Part shown: positions 47,693 through 59,587 of the stretch, one piece after another
Layout of the letters: each line of letters starts with the position of its first letter
Position numbering within the stretch: the stretch's first letter is position 1
Assembly (NCBI GenBank): GCA_029945375.1
Contig: CM057062.1
Coordinates: forward strand, 2,123,564-2,187,563
Reading direction: 5' to 3'
DNA length: 64,000 nucleotides
Origin: Agaricus subrufescens
Taxonomy: Eukaryota > Basidiomycota > Agaricomycetes > Agaricales > Agaricaceae
Notes under the pieces: generated by a model
Databases searched by the model: none
What the model was told of the DNA's origin: nothing
The model's input: the letters and a program-made list of their open reading frames with translations, nothing else
Translations under genes and position numbers: made by a program

Positions 47693-49528
47693 TGGCGGGC
47701 GACACTGGCAGCGAGCGACATAACGCGTGATATGCTGGTCACGCTCTGTCCCACGCAGATTGAGTATACTAATATACTATCGACAATCGTTTGTTCTCTC
47801 CAGAATCTCACGGCTCACGTCATTGTTTGCCCTCAAAAGCATCACACACGCACCCGAATCCACGGCTGCATTTGGCACAGATGGATGTGGACGAGGGTTG
47901 TGGCAATCAGCCTCGGCTACCTGATTGGGCTGGGACAGAGAAGCTCGAGATTCACACTGAGGCCCTGCGAGGCAGGTAGCGTGCATTTTGGTATTGACTT
48001 AATGATGCATTGATCGAGGAATCCTCATCAGATGTCACAGTGTCCTGCCGGGCCAAGCAGCCCCACCCACGGGAATTCAGGTACATACTCGATCTGTGAT
48101 ATGACTTCAGCTCAAGCTTGACGTTGTATATAATACGGCTCGGCCTGATCCTCCTTTTCCCTTGCCTAAGGTAAGCGGACAGACGATTAGTTGTTGCTGA
48201 GAATCGGCTTGGGGATAATGGTCGGATATAGGCCCGATATCAGGCTCCAACATCCAAGCGGCAACGGAAACTGTGGTGAACTAACATAATAATAATAGCG
48301 AATAGATTGTTACATAATGCTGACCCTTTTTCGGTGCCTGCCAGTTCCAGTTGTCCATGTAGCAGTTCACCGCGCTCGAGCAAATCCTTCACCACGGCGC
48401 TATCTTCCTTACCAGACTACGAGTCTCAGCTAGTTATAGGTTTACTGAAGGCATGTTTTCCAGAAATAAGGAAACTCGTCTACAGTCACTATCTGAAGCC
48501 ACTCAATGACCTCACTGGTCTCCGATTCGCTGTGTTCTAAAGCTGAGAAATATGTTTCTTCTCCTAACACAGTAAGCTCTGCGTGATTTCCCCACCCCTC
48601 CCCTCCCCAGATGTTAGGCTTTACTATAGAACTGAGGTATTCTGAGTTGCGCCCCCTCTTCCTCCTGCCTTCAACTACAAGACGCTACTTCAGTTCAGCC
48701 GCCCTGCAAGTGCAGTTGTTCACGAACTGTCTGTACGATCCGAGTCTTCTCCAAGGGCGTCAAGCAGTGTGTTGATTGTCCAAACATGACTATGATACGG
48801 GCACATGCACTTGCCGATTTTCTGACCGATTCAGAGATTGCCACTCTGGTCTTGGCAGTAACGTCATGCCGTTGTGAGGTTTCCTCATTACATGAGCCTT
48901 TGGAGCGTACCCTTCAACATCATTGTGATTCATCAAAGTCTATCTCGCACTCCAGCGGCGTGTTTGGCTGGCCAATAGCGATACCAACTCAGATGACCGT
49001 ATTGTGCTGTCGTTCAGGTACCAGACTCGGAGATATGACACATCAGATTTGAGCCACTCTGAGTCTTTCTGGATCTCAAGAGCGCCTCTGTAACCGTTCT
49101 GTTGGTGTTCTGGCTCTGGCAACCGAAATTCACAAGTCATTCATAGTTGACGAATGACGCTCCCCTTCGTCAGGCCTGCTTTAATGTCTCGAGCGGTTGG
49201 CTGAACTCACGCTACCAACGGGCGACTGGATACTATAATTAACGTGACCTCTGGTATTACAGCCAGATGAGATGGAGCCTGCTACGATTTTCTCGGTCAG
49301 CAATCAGGGGTATAACCTCGATGTTGACATTCAGTCGGTATATTGCCACTTCCCCTCAAATGGAAGCTGGTTCTCTTATCCACTTTGCTGCTGATATTAT
49401 TAGAGGGGTTGACGGTGATTAACTCTTGGAGTCCTTCTCATTCACCAAACATGATTTACGGGACTTTACCACCGGCGGCCGGTTACCTTCTAAGGGACCA
49501 TGGACAAAGAAGTTTCTGGGAAACACAC
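47693..49528. other. Upstream segment of P450 #4 (copy of 33.5-35.74 kb)
   Basis: From about 48105 the sequence is collinear with 33520-33560 and then 34241-35741, without the MITE. GGGAATTCAGGTACATACTC near 48073 matches 20360. No intact gene. At 49529 the match stops where the Plavaka element begins; it resumes at 55405. Confidence 0.6.
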
Positions 49529-49755
49529 CATCAGGGAAACGGGAGAACGTCAATACAAAATAAATTATCCCAATGTGGGATAACACAATGCCGTTAGCAT
49601 TTTTGAAGTATATGTAATGATTATTAACTGGTTGCCAACGTCTGCCTTACCAAAATGGTCTATATTAGACAAATTGCCGTTAAAATTCTAGCAGAGTATC
49701 ACACAATATTCCGTGGCAGTACATCATTTTGAACTATGTAGCACATTGGTACCCT

Positions 49756-52700
49756 CTATCCAATAAGGCGGTATAGGTGCCTGTCAGTAAAAGGGTTTAC
49801 GTAGAAAGAGCTACATCGATCAAGTACATTATCTCGAGTCCAGTCAACAGGTGCAAATGCACCAAAAATCGGGAAAAGGTGAATACTCCGAGCAACGTCT
49901 GACAATGGTATTATGCTTCCAATCCCACCACGGGATGGATCTGATTGGTCTCGCTCTATGGATACTTTGTACATCTGATGGTGAGGTTCAGGAGTTCGAG
50001 TAAACCGAGTGAACCACTCTACATATACGAGGTGTTCAGGGACAACACTCTCGCGAAACACCAATTGGCGGATACTGGGTGGCATTGAAAATACTGCACG
50101 GATACGTCCTATACGAAAACCTGGAACAAATATGAGTGATAGATAGATAGATGAAAGGGAGACGCACCATGTATCCCTTCAAGCTCATTGTCTGTCCGAA
50201 GCAGAGCGGTATCAAACCGCTGTGTTTTTGGATTAGCATGGATCGCATCAACCGTGTTCGTCACTTGCGTAAAAGGATCGCGTGAAAGAAACTTAATTCG
50301 ATGCCATACCCAGAAGTTTTGCATCGGCATTTCAACTCCCCAGATCGCATGTTCCAGTTGAGCTGAAGACATTGATGGGTTGTGTAAAAGAGTCACAAAG
50401 CGTGAAAAAGCCTCGTGAAAATAAGTTGCTCCGTGTTTTGTGATAAGGTCATTGAGAGAGACTCATTGTGAACTTGGGCGTTCGGAAACATGGATTGTCC
50501 TGTCAATTGAAAGACCAGGAATGATCCATTGAGAGGAAGAGGGGAAGGATGAGATGATGTTACCGAGCCGCCATTGAACCAAACGCTCGTGCTGACTGAT
50601 CTTTTCCTTCCGTTCTAGCCACGCTGTCATTTGAGAATACTCGTCTTTCCGGTTAGTGGCTTGATAAGCGTCCTTCGCAAGATCAATGTGCAACCGCTCC
50701 GTGTACTCGGTGTTGAAGTTATCAGACGTGCCAAAGAACTTGATTTTTTGAATGTAGTGTTGCGCAAAATGGAGTTTTGGTAGGTTGAAGTCCTTGCGGA
50801 CACTGAGGTCAATGAATATCCCCTTGTTTGCATGGAACCGGTCAAGCACATGTTGAAGAAGAGCCAAGGTTTTGTTGGTGTGGACAGGATACTGGGCGAG
50901 AAAAAGGAAATCAAGTAAGGCACGGACAGCATGGATAAGCCGAATGGTTGAATGGCCATTGCCGAGCTGTATGCCAACAATAAGTCCAATAAGAATGCGG
51001 GAAATCTGATCATGCTCTTTTCCTGAAACATGTGACAAGGCACTAATGCCTTTGGTGAATGCCCGTATATTGTGATTGGGCGGAAGTCGACGGCAGCGCG
51101 CATTGATTTCGAGTGGACCAAACGCCTTGATAAGCCATCCAACAAGGTGCTTGATCAACCCTTGATAGAGTTGATGGAGCACATTGGGTGTTATTGAAGT
51201 ATAGATGTTCAGATAAGGGAGATGGCGCCAGAAGGGTGTTGCCACAGGCTTCACGCGTGAAGTTTTACATAGGCCAACAAACTCTGTTGGGTCATTGTTG
51301 AACAACGATAAAATTTTGAGTATGTGTTCAAGATCCCAGGGTTGCCCGAGATTAGGATCACCATCCCCCAAACTGTTGTGGGGCACATCGCAGGAGGGAC
51401 AATCGCCTGAGTATGAACAGGTGGTGAGTACCTGTTCAGGGTAATCACCAACAAAGGCAGCCATAATAGGGTGCATGCGACGACGCTTGCCATCCGCCAT
51501 TGCCATGATGATTCCTTTAGCACCTAACTCCTCCAGAGGCCAGAGGATCTCACCCATGCATGAATGATACAAGTTCGCAATCATACGACGACATGAAGCT
51601 TTATTTGAAATGTTTTCAAGTCGGGTTGTCAGTAGATAACCCAGAAGCACATAAGCACGTTCTGATGGCTTATGGCATATTTCTTTTGGAACATTCCCTA
51701 TTGTGAGATACACTGGGTAAGCACTTTTATTGCAAAAGAGCGTAAGTTGCGTCTTATCCATTGAAACAATGACTGGGATGATTGAGCCCCCAGGTGAGTC
51801 TTTTTCAATTGCTTTCTGTGGTATGTTATACTGATGAGAAGACGATATAACTTCTAAGAATCTTACCTGCGTAGCCAACCACCACTTGGCTGTGTTCATA
51901 TCATGATACATTTGAGTTGTCTTTGACTCATCTGTATAGTGTTTCTCAGGACTGAAGACCATGTGTGGTGCAAGTTTAGTATCGTGTAGTATCACTTGGA
52001 TACACTGAACAACATCGCGAAGATAGATGTCGCATGATTCCGAGCCTACAAGAACTTGGTGGCGAGTGAATGGAGGGCGCGCATTCGGCAATTTTTCATC
52101 AATAATCGTGTTCAACTCGGTAGATGACTTAAACGAGAGGCCCAACTGTTTGTGAACCTAGGAGTCAGGTAAGCTGCTTGCACAGTTATAGGACCTATGA
52201 TCATCACTTACCCCTTCAATGGACATTAGATCTGTGAAGGCAGTTGAGCTCGGCCCATGCTCTTTTGCCCACTTTGTGATCTCCCATTCCATCTTTGATG
52301 AGAATGGCTGATATATTTCCGCTGATTCCCCTGACCCTCCCGCTTCATTCCAATGCGCTTTGTTTGCTAGGACTTCAACGCCGTATACTTTTCCTGAGTC
52401 GCCAGGGAACAGAGAGATAACTGGTGGGTCATATAACTTACAAGTCGTGCTATACACCCCACATTGCTCCTCATCCTCAGGTTCAGCAGGTTCTTCACAG
52501 ACATCATTAACAACAATGTGAGGTCGTTCCAGCTCAATCCCATTTGTGTCACTGGTGTAGCCTTCCTCAGAGTCGTCATCGCTTTCTTCAGAACCATCTG
52601 TGTCTGTAGCCGGTTCTTGTTCAACATCGATATCCATTTCTTCACCTCCGTCATGGTTTTCGCACAGGAATGTATGATAATCCCTAGAAGTGTCACCCGC

Positions 52701-52933
52701 CGCATCAATATCTAATATTGTTGCCGTCAGATGCGTTCACTATTACCAAGGTAGAACATACATGCTGGCTGCGTGTCTTGCTGCGCAGTACGGGTTTTGC
52801 TAAGTTCTTTACCTTGCTCTTCAAAGTACTGTTGACATCGGCGGTTTTTAGCCCTTCGAAGGTGACTTTGCATTCCACGGCGCCGGATGTTGACTTGGCA
52901 CACAGGACAAATCATTGTCAAGGCATGTTGCAA
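49756..52933 (-). CDS. Plavaka-family transposase
   Basis: Five main exons. The N-terminus has a zinc-finger motif (MICPVCQVNIRRRGMQSHLR with a following Cys, near 52900). An acidic exon (52158-52637) continues with PFSSKMEWEITKWAKEHGPS. The long exon 50463-52145 carries the family core: ARPPFTRHQVLVGSESCDIY, NTAKWWLATQVRFLE, VIVSMDKTQLTLFCNKSAYP (first acidic catalytic region), LPYLNIYTSITPNVLHQLYQ, SALSHVSGKEHDQISRIL and FNTEYTERLHIDLAKDAY. C-terminal exons (50109-50396, 49756-50085) include YVEWFTRFTRTPEPHHQMYK and RSIHLFPIFGAFAPVDW. No stops or frameshifts seen, so it may be active. The start at 52933 is the first ATG; 52915 is an alternative. Confidence 0.9.
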
Positions 52934-53208
52934 CTCGAAGGTATAAGTGGTGAGTCGGGCGAGCTGTCACTTGAGTCACTGAATTGACAAGAGAGTCCGT
53001 GCCGGCCTTTATTATTAAGATTTTTATGGCATTTACCAGATTTTCGCTGCCAGTGTCAAGCTCAAAAAGGAGAGCTGTATACCGGTTTGCATTTCAATGT
53101 CACGCTGTGTTGGCATTGAATTATGGTGTACCAAGTTGCCAACCAATATAAGACCCACTCAAAGGTTTACGTCGGTACGTGGTTTTTGCTTTCCCTCTTG
53201 TTAGCAAC

Positions 53209-55044
53209 ATGCCATCTGCTGCGTCCCGCAAGCCCACTGGTTCGCGTCACAAATCCACTCGAGCTCGGAATCAAGAACTCGGTGGTAACACAAATCAAGG
53301 TGCTCAAGGGAGGAAACGGCCGCACTCACCTCTTGAAGAAAACGTGCCCACTCAAAGAAGTATGTCTGTTAACTGAACTCGGTTGCTCTTCACTCATATT
53401 CATTTTATTCTAAAGACGTTCGGGTGAAGAAGACTCCTGCAGCGCATCAGAAGGCTGCCCTTCCTCTACGCCTGCCGCACCTCCTTGAATTGTCTGACTC
53501 GTCTGCGGATGAGAGGTCCATCCAGGGCAACGGTAATGATAGCAACCAGGATGAAGGAGAGGACCCCTTCCATGACGATGACGAGGACCTTGATTCTCTC
53601 GCACCGACTCAGGCAGCCTCGCAACTTGGTTCAGAGACTGTTCAAGTGTGTAACACCTCAGGCGGTGAAGCTTCGACTTCCAATAGCCACTCAAGGCTGG
53701 GTGATCAATACCGTTCCGAGGTAACACCCAATCAATTTGTTTTGAACCTTTTACTGATCTACATAGGTTCCACGTTGGTCTAAAGACGACCAGCCTGAAG
53801 ATCAGAAGCCTTTAGTCGATCCGCATACTGTGAGTATTGTATATATCTGTACTATTAATTATTCATTTGTTTCTAGGCTGACGTCAATGCTCTATGGCCC
53901 GTTGAGGCCCACTACACCCTACTGAGACCAGGCTCATGCCTCATCGGTGTCAATGCTCAGCCTCAACTGTTGCGGAATGTCCTTAAACAAGGTAAAATAC
54001 TGGCAATGAGATTTTACTTACAGCAAGGATTCTTCATTGTCAATGACAATGATTTTACGGTCCTTACTTCAATACTCACTGATGTCGCACGTCAATCCTC
54101 TCTTGACCAAATTGTGCTCCGTCTTCAGAAAGACCACACATTTACCATGTATGCCGTACGTTTGGTGCGTAATTTCAAAATTTACATTTCCAATTAAAGA
54201 TTAAATCACTTGACAGATGAGTCATCGCTTAGCAATGTCCCGCAGCAAGGCCAAAACGATCGCCGTCCCCCTTGTTGGGATCAGCTATGGGTTTCAAAAC
54301 CCAGCTATGACTGCTTCAAATATCAAGAGTCTTGCAAATGCGCTTCTTCGAAACTCAGCTTATATTTCCTCAGGAGGTATGCAATATTTGATGCGCTAAT
54401 TATGATACATGACTAACATTATGGTAGAATGGTAACCCCATAAAGACCCGACCATATGAACATCCCTCTATCATTCAGACCCTTGTGAAATTTTTATTCA
54501 ATGTGTCTAGCCGTGGCACATCCCTTGGAGATCAACACCTGAGTATTTTCGCATCCACCTTTCCTAGGTATCCTGATCAAAGGGAGATCCCGGCATCGGT
54601 ATTGGCCCTTGTGGCAACTGCTGTAGGTTTTACGTAGTAACCTTTTACCGAAAATTGCTGACTTCAAGACAGATTCATTTTTCCATTGTCGACTGGACTA
54701 CTGGCTCACATATTCCATCCGACTTTGTTGTTGACGTTGCTGAAGATGTTTTCAATGGGCACAAGAACTGGCTCATCAGCATTAAGGACAAGGCGCCAAG
54801 TAAGTTTCATGTGATGATGCACCACATTTATAAGCAATGCAGGTATGTAATTTAATAAACTGTTAGCTCCATTACCTGATCGTATGCCAGCAACAATGTG
54901 ACGACCAGTGCAGGAATAATGGAAGGGATTGGTCAAGTGGTTGATGTTGATGGCATGGAGGACATTCCTACGGACACCGAAATAGCATCCTCGACTCATT
55001 CTGATAGTACTCTCATTAACCCAGACGTATCCCAGGAACTGTGA
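53209..55044 (+). CDS. DUF6532 domain protein carried by Plavaka element
   Basis: About eight exons starting MPSAASRKPTGSRHKSTRAR. A basic, then Ser/Asp-rich disordered N-terminus is followed by the DUF6532-type domain: ADVNALWPVEAHYTLLRPGS near 53880, SILTDVARQSSLDQIVLRLQ near 54070, YEHPSIIQTLVKFLFN near 54455, IPASVLALVATA near 54590, then IHFSIVDWTTGSHIPSDFVV and WLISIKDKAPSKFHVMMHHI. It ends at 55044. Splicing keeps frame throughout. It lies inside the terminal repeats and diverges from the transposase over about 275 bases, so it travels with the element. Its function is unknown; a role in transposition or element regulation is inference. Confidence 0.8.
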
Positions 55045-55469
55045 TTTGTTGTGTCTAGCTGTGCTTTGTGTTTTGTTTGAACGATGATAATTGATTGATG
55101 TTCCGCTAATTTTGAGAATTGATTGCATATTAAGTCAATATTTAACATATGCCTGAGATAAATGATATCAAAACACTGATAATTCTAAATAATAGTGAAC
55201 CATACCAATGTATTTTTAGTCATTTCAACGACACATAGTTATCACATTCATCAATAATGTATGATATATTTAACAACCTCTAACCGGGGTACCAAGGCCG
55301 GTAGTTTAAAGTTGAACCACTTTGGATGAATTGGCTAGACTGGTCTAATAGTGCATAATGTAGTATAGATGAGGCTATTTTGTCCGTCTCCCGATTTCCT
55401 GATGACCGTACCCTTCGATTATGCTCAGCTCGGGAATTTTGCACTTCCTGTTACTGCGCTTTCGATGCC

Positions 55470-55688
55470 ATGCATAGCGTAATGAAATGTATCCATATCG
55501 GACTTATAAATTATTTCACGCACACAGGAAGCATTCCTGAAGCTCCCCGGGATGTTCGTCACTTTGCTCCAATGCCTAGTGAAGCAAAAGAGGATCTTAC
55601 CAATAATATCCTGCGTGCCGGTGGAGCTTCTGTTGCGCACCAGAATGTGTTTCACATTCGGCACCTGCATTTTCTTAAGCAAACATGA
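55470..55688 (+). other. Conserved 72-aa leader ORF upstream of P450 #4
   Basis: Copy of the frame at 40775-40993, five substitutions, ending 86 bases before the P450 start. Here the frame is also open upstream to 55380, inside the Plavaka end, by chance. Confidence 0.3.
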
Positions 55689-55733
55689 GCAGACGTGAGT
55701 TTCATTGTAATCCATCACAGTACCGTATATTTC

Positions 55734-55745
55734 AGCTATAAGAAC
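55734..55745 (+). promoter_or_regulatory. TATA-like box of P450 #4
   Basis: AGCTATAAGAAC, about 39 bases before the ATG, matching P450 #3. Confidence 0.5.
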
Positions 55746-55774
55746 TACCGGATGTTTACACTCAGCCAACAACC

Positions 55775-57804
55775 ATGCTAGTCAGTTCCAACGCTGATTT
55801 ACTCATTCTGATTTGCACTGCTCTTGGCGCATGGTACCTTCACGGGTACATACAGCAGCGCCGAGAGAATCCAAACAGGCTCCCTCTCCCTCCGGGTCCA
55901 AGAGGCTACCCCATCATCGGTAGTTTATTCGCATTTCCACAATACAAGGCTTGGCTAGAGTATGATAAATGGTTCAAGATATATGGTAAACACCTTACAT
56001 CCCCCGGTTCAAGTCACTGTCATTGCTAATGCAAGATTAGGTGACATGGTTTACTTTAAAGTTTTTGGCCACGGGTTCCTGATTCTCGGAAGCCATGAAC
56101 GAGCATACGACCTCTTTGAAAGAAGATCTTCTAACTATTCTGACCGCCCTCGTCTGGTGATGTTGAATGAAATGTTTGTATATTCTCATTATACGTTTAA
56201 AGAGTGTATTGAATTTGATTCCTTTTAGGATGGGCTGGGGATACAACCTTGCATTCCAACAATATGGACCATCGTGGAGGCTATGCCGTCGCCAATTTCA
56301 TGACCATTTCCACCCTAATGTGATCCACAGGTATTACCCAACACTCGTTGATACATCTCGCACATTCCTCCGTAATTTACTGGAATCTCTGGAGAAGTTT
56401 ACATCCCACATTCGATAGTAGGTCTGACAATTTTTGAAGGAATTTGTCGTTTAACGGTCCTTGAATAGTGCTTTTGCAGACAGTATTCTAAGATCTGTAT
56501 ATGGCACGGGTGTACAACAAAATGAAGCATATGTTGGGCATGTCGAAGCCTTACTTTCAGGACTAGCTGAGGCTGGACGACCGGGGTCCTTCCTCGTTGA
56601 CGTTTTTCCAATCATGAAAATCATCCCGGAATGGTTTCCCGGAGCGGATGGAAGAGGAAAGCAGCTGTAGGGCGCCACATCAACTCGATAGTCGCTAACA
56701 GTCTCTGGGATACAATAAAGGGACAAGTGGTAAGATCTTTTCTTCTCATAGGTATCACGGAGTATCACGGCAATAACGTCATGTGCAGGAGGCAGGAACA
56801 GCAAAGCCCTGTGTTGCTACAGTATTGTTGGAGAACATGCCTGATGGTAACAGTCCAGAGAGTCGAGAGGAAGAAATTGCTTGTCGTAATGCCTGTGCTA
56901 GCACATTTCTTGGTGAGCCTGGCTTTTCTAACCCTTCAGGTCAGTACTTATGGTCATTTTCAGGGGGTTCAGATACGGTGAGTATATCAATTGACTGTCG
57001 TCTGGCCCTCTAAGAAATTCCACTAGACAGTTTCAACAGTGACGTCATTCTTCATGGCCATGGCACTGTATCCGGATGTCCAGAAAAAAGCGCACGCAGA
57101 ACTCGACCAGGTCCTAGGCGGTCGCCTACCTGAGTTTAATGATAGAACACACCTTCCATATCTCACTGCAATCGTTAAAGAGCTAGGACGATGGCAGCTA
57201 GTCGCACCGCTAGGTATATATTTCTTCACCGCCAAATTACACATGCTTAAACCTTTTGCAGGTGTTGTGCATACGAATTCCAATGCAGATGAATATAATG
57301 GATATTATATCCCGAAGGGTACTAACATAATTGGGAACGCATGGTAGGATAAAAGCTTATGAACCCGAACCCTGGGATCTGATTGAGAAGTTCAGGACAA
57401 TTTTACATGACCCTGAAATTTACAAAGACCCTCTCGTGTTCAATCCTGACAGGTTCCTCAAGAATGGCGAGCTTGATCCATCTATTCAAGATCCAATGGT
57501 CGCATCTTTTGGATTTGGGAGAAGGATGTGCCCGGGGCGATTTCTCAGCAATGCCGCTTTGTTCACAATGATCACTCATGTTTTGGCAGTGTTTGACATC
57601 AAACCAAGCGTGGATGAGAATGGAAGGGAGATTGAAATTATTTCAGACGTGACGGATGGCTTGCTATCGTGAGTTCCACACGCCGCATTGTTGATTTCAC
57701 GTTTGTTGAGATCTGGCAGGTATCCGGAACCATTCGAGTGTAGAATTACACCTCGTTCAAAGGAGGCAGAACAACTGATTCGATACAGTGCATTGATGGC
57801 TTGA
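55775..57804 (+). pseudogene. Cytochrome P450 #4, single-base frameshift
   Basis: Closest copy to #3, same ten-exon plan and motifs: MLVSSNADLLILICTALGAW, GGSDT near 56964, VFNPDRF near 57435, haem loop FGFGRRMCPGR near 57513, last exon ending at 57804. In exon 4, after [12 protein letters not shown], one base present in #2, #3 and #5 is missing near 56645 (GGAGCGGATGG against GGAGCCGGATGG). The frame shifts and stops at 56668-56670, although downstream exons stay clean in the original frame. No alternative intron around the gap restores it. Everything else is intact, so the lesion is recent or an assembly error. Confidence 0.88.
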
Positions 57805-58430
57805 GGTTCTGCCAAATGATTCATGAATTTTAGTTTTGGTGGAAGATAGTGGCATACTGTTAACGTGTGGATGATTTCTTTGTACACTATAGAAACTGTA
57901 TATACGAGCAAAGTGGGCTCTTACACATTCCTTTTCACTTTCCATACCAATAGAGAAGTTACGGAAGCTGTCTTTCCCTTAAGCTAGCCCCTGGTCACTC
58001 GGTGACAAGCAAGCGCGGTAGGTCACAAGCAGGTAACAACACTCGAGGCCTTCAAGTTAAAGGGGCACTGGCGAGCCTCTTACGAATACATGAATTTGTC
58101 ATTGAAGCACTCATGGGCGGTCTACCTGAGCGTCCGAAGGCACTAAAGGCGAGAGGAGACGGAAGATGAATACTATTTTAGTATCTGGTTGCTGCCGTTA
58201 TAATTAGGCAGCCTGTCGGAATACACCTTCAAACCCTCTGAGCAAATGCACCGTGCTTGTCTATCACACACTGTTTCACTGGTGGCTCTTTGTGTCATGG
58301 TTCAGTAGCATCAGGTACTAATTGCATAAGGCTAATCCTAGTTTTCTCACTTTTTTCACGTACACTCACTTGTCACAGAAAGTATGCGATAAGGTTCAGC
58401 AGACGGCATTGGTGTGATGGGCCTGATCAG
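57805..58430. other. 3' flank of P450 #4
   Basis: Collinear with 43108-43660 up to about 58385, with normal CpG content. No gene. CpG becomes rare from about 58430 onward. Confidence 0.6.
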
Positions 58431-58627
58431 TGAGGGTCCGCAAGAGGGACAAGTGCAGAGCTTGAGCCTGCATGAGTGTGAGTGTAAATTATTAGTGTAA
58501 ATGTGCATCAGCAAATTGGCTCAAATATTGTAGACCTTACATCATAAACAAACATTGTATTACGAATAAAGAAAATGTGAATGCTTATGTTCTGGTAAAG
58601 TGAAATGAATGGACAATACAAGCTTTT

Positions 58628-58775
58628 TAAGACCTTACAATCTAAATAAAAGAATACAATCATGGTACATTTTATTTGTTTAAGATTACAATCTTTTTCA
58701 AAGCATACAATCATGTCACAGTTTATTGGTTTAAGATTACAATCTTTTTCAAAGAATACATCCATGTTTCAATCT
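58628..58775. repeat. Three 51-bp tandem units with GATTACAATC
   Basis: The core (TTACAATC or GATTACAATC) starts near 58633, 58684 and 58735; each unit also has a CAAAG(A/C)ATACA motif. Inverted copies of the core (GATTGTAATC) occur at 59636 and 59655, with a variant near 59674. Confidence 0.8.
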
Positions 58776-58950
58776 TTAATGTGGGATTACAAGTATGACT
58801 CCAACACTAAAATTAAATTGTATATGAATCTAACATTATATGAGGGCAGTGTTGATGGTGCATAGCAGTGGCTGAGGGACTTAGAAAAATTTTTGAGTTT
58901 TTCAAATTTGTGTATATATTTGACATATGTACCAAGTGAGTAAGTCAGTA

Positions 58951-59140
58951 GTGTGGCTCAGGTGTTTAAGTGGCTTGCTGCATGGTCTTGCTCCCAGGAG
59001 GTCTGGTGTTCGATTCCTGGTGGTGCCAATGGGTCAAACAGCCCATATACACTGCGTGTAGGTTACAATAAACCCTAGGATATTTTAGTGATTTATTTTC
59101 GAGCATTTGTTAAATTAAACTCGGAATAGACTCCGACATC
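58951..59140 (+). mobile_element. tRNA-derived SINE-like element
   Basis: 58951-59027 is tRNA-like: TGGCTCAGGTGTTTAAGTGG as A box, GTGTTCGATTCC as B box about 50 bases later, and a TGGTGCCA end. The stems are imperfect, so it is not called a tRNA gene. The following about 115 bases (59023-59140) have an inverted partner at 59465-59587. Confidence 0.5.
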
Positions 59141-59464
59141 TATTAGTAGGTGAATTTTAAACTTATGTTAAGATAAATTACAGCTGATTGTTCTAAATTA
59201 TTGTGTGTTTATCATGACTTGGCTAGCTAACATATGGCTAATAATAGGTTTAAAAGAACTCCTATATGTTATACTGAACTCATTGTATTAGAAAGTCACC
59301 ATAAATACCAAATATACCACATTTCTGAACTTATGAAAGTATTACATTGCATTTACTATATTGTATGGGAATTTTAGTTAACCAAGTCAAGAAATGGTAC
59401 ATAACATTTTACAAAAAACACCAGTAACTCATTCTAACATGATCTCAAAAAAAACTTGAAATAT

Positions 59465-59587
59465 GATGTCGGAGCTTGTTCTGAGTTTTGATTAAAAAAC
59501 ACTCTGAAATAAATCGATAAGAACCCTTAGGGTTTATGGTAACCCGCATGCAGTGTATATAGGTTCTGCCTGTTTGCTCATGCTGCC
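59465..59587 (-). repeat. Inverted partner of 59023-59140
   Basis: Read on minus it follows 59023-59140 closely: CAAACAG, TATATACACTGC, GGTTAC, ATAAACCCTA, GATTTATTT and CTCCGACATC occur in the same order. The spacer is about 324 bases. It is either a second SINE tail in opposite orientation or the arm of a foldback element. Confidence 0.65.

Larger units (their letters stand above)
49529..55404. mobile_element. Complete Plavaka transposon, 5,876 bp, with DUF6532 gene
   Basis: The ends are inverted copies beginning CATCAGG. After it the left has GAAACGGGAGAACG and the right, read inward, AAATCGGGAGACGG, and both continue to ACAAAATA: about 30 bases with small indels. The uninterrupted paralogue near 35738-35745 reads CACACCGTACCC. 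The junctions fit a 2-bp (AC) or 3-bp (ACC) target duplication, as in CACTA-like elements. Inside are a Plavaka transposase on minus and a divergent DUF6532 gene on plus, both apparently intact. Confidence 0.9.

Noticed and set aside
56631..56700. Extra intron in P450 #4 that would remove the frameshift
   Set aside because: No GT-AG pair around the missing base restores the frame without deleting conserved residues present in all other copies.
58951..59027. Functional tRNA gene
   Set aside because: A and B boxes are present but the stems are imperfect and no clear anticodon arm forms; better explained as a SINE head.
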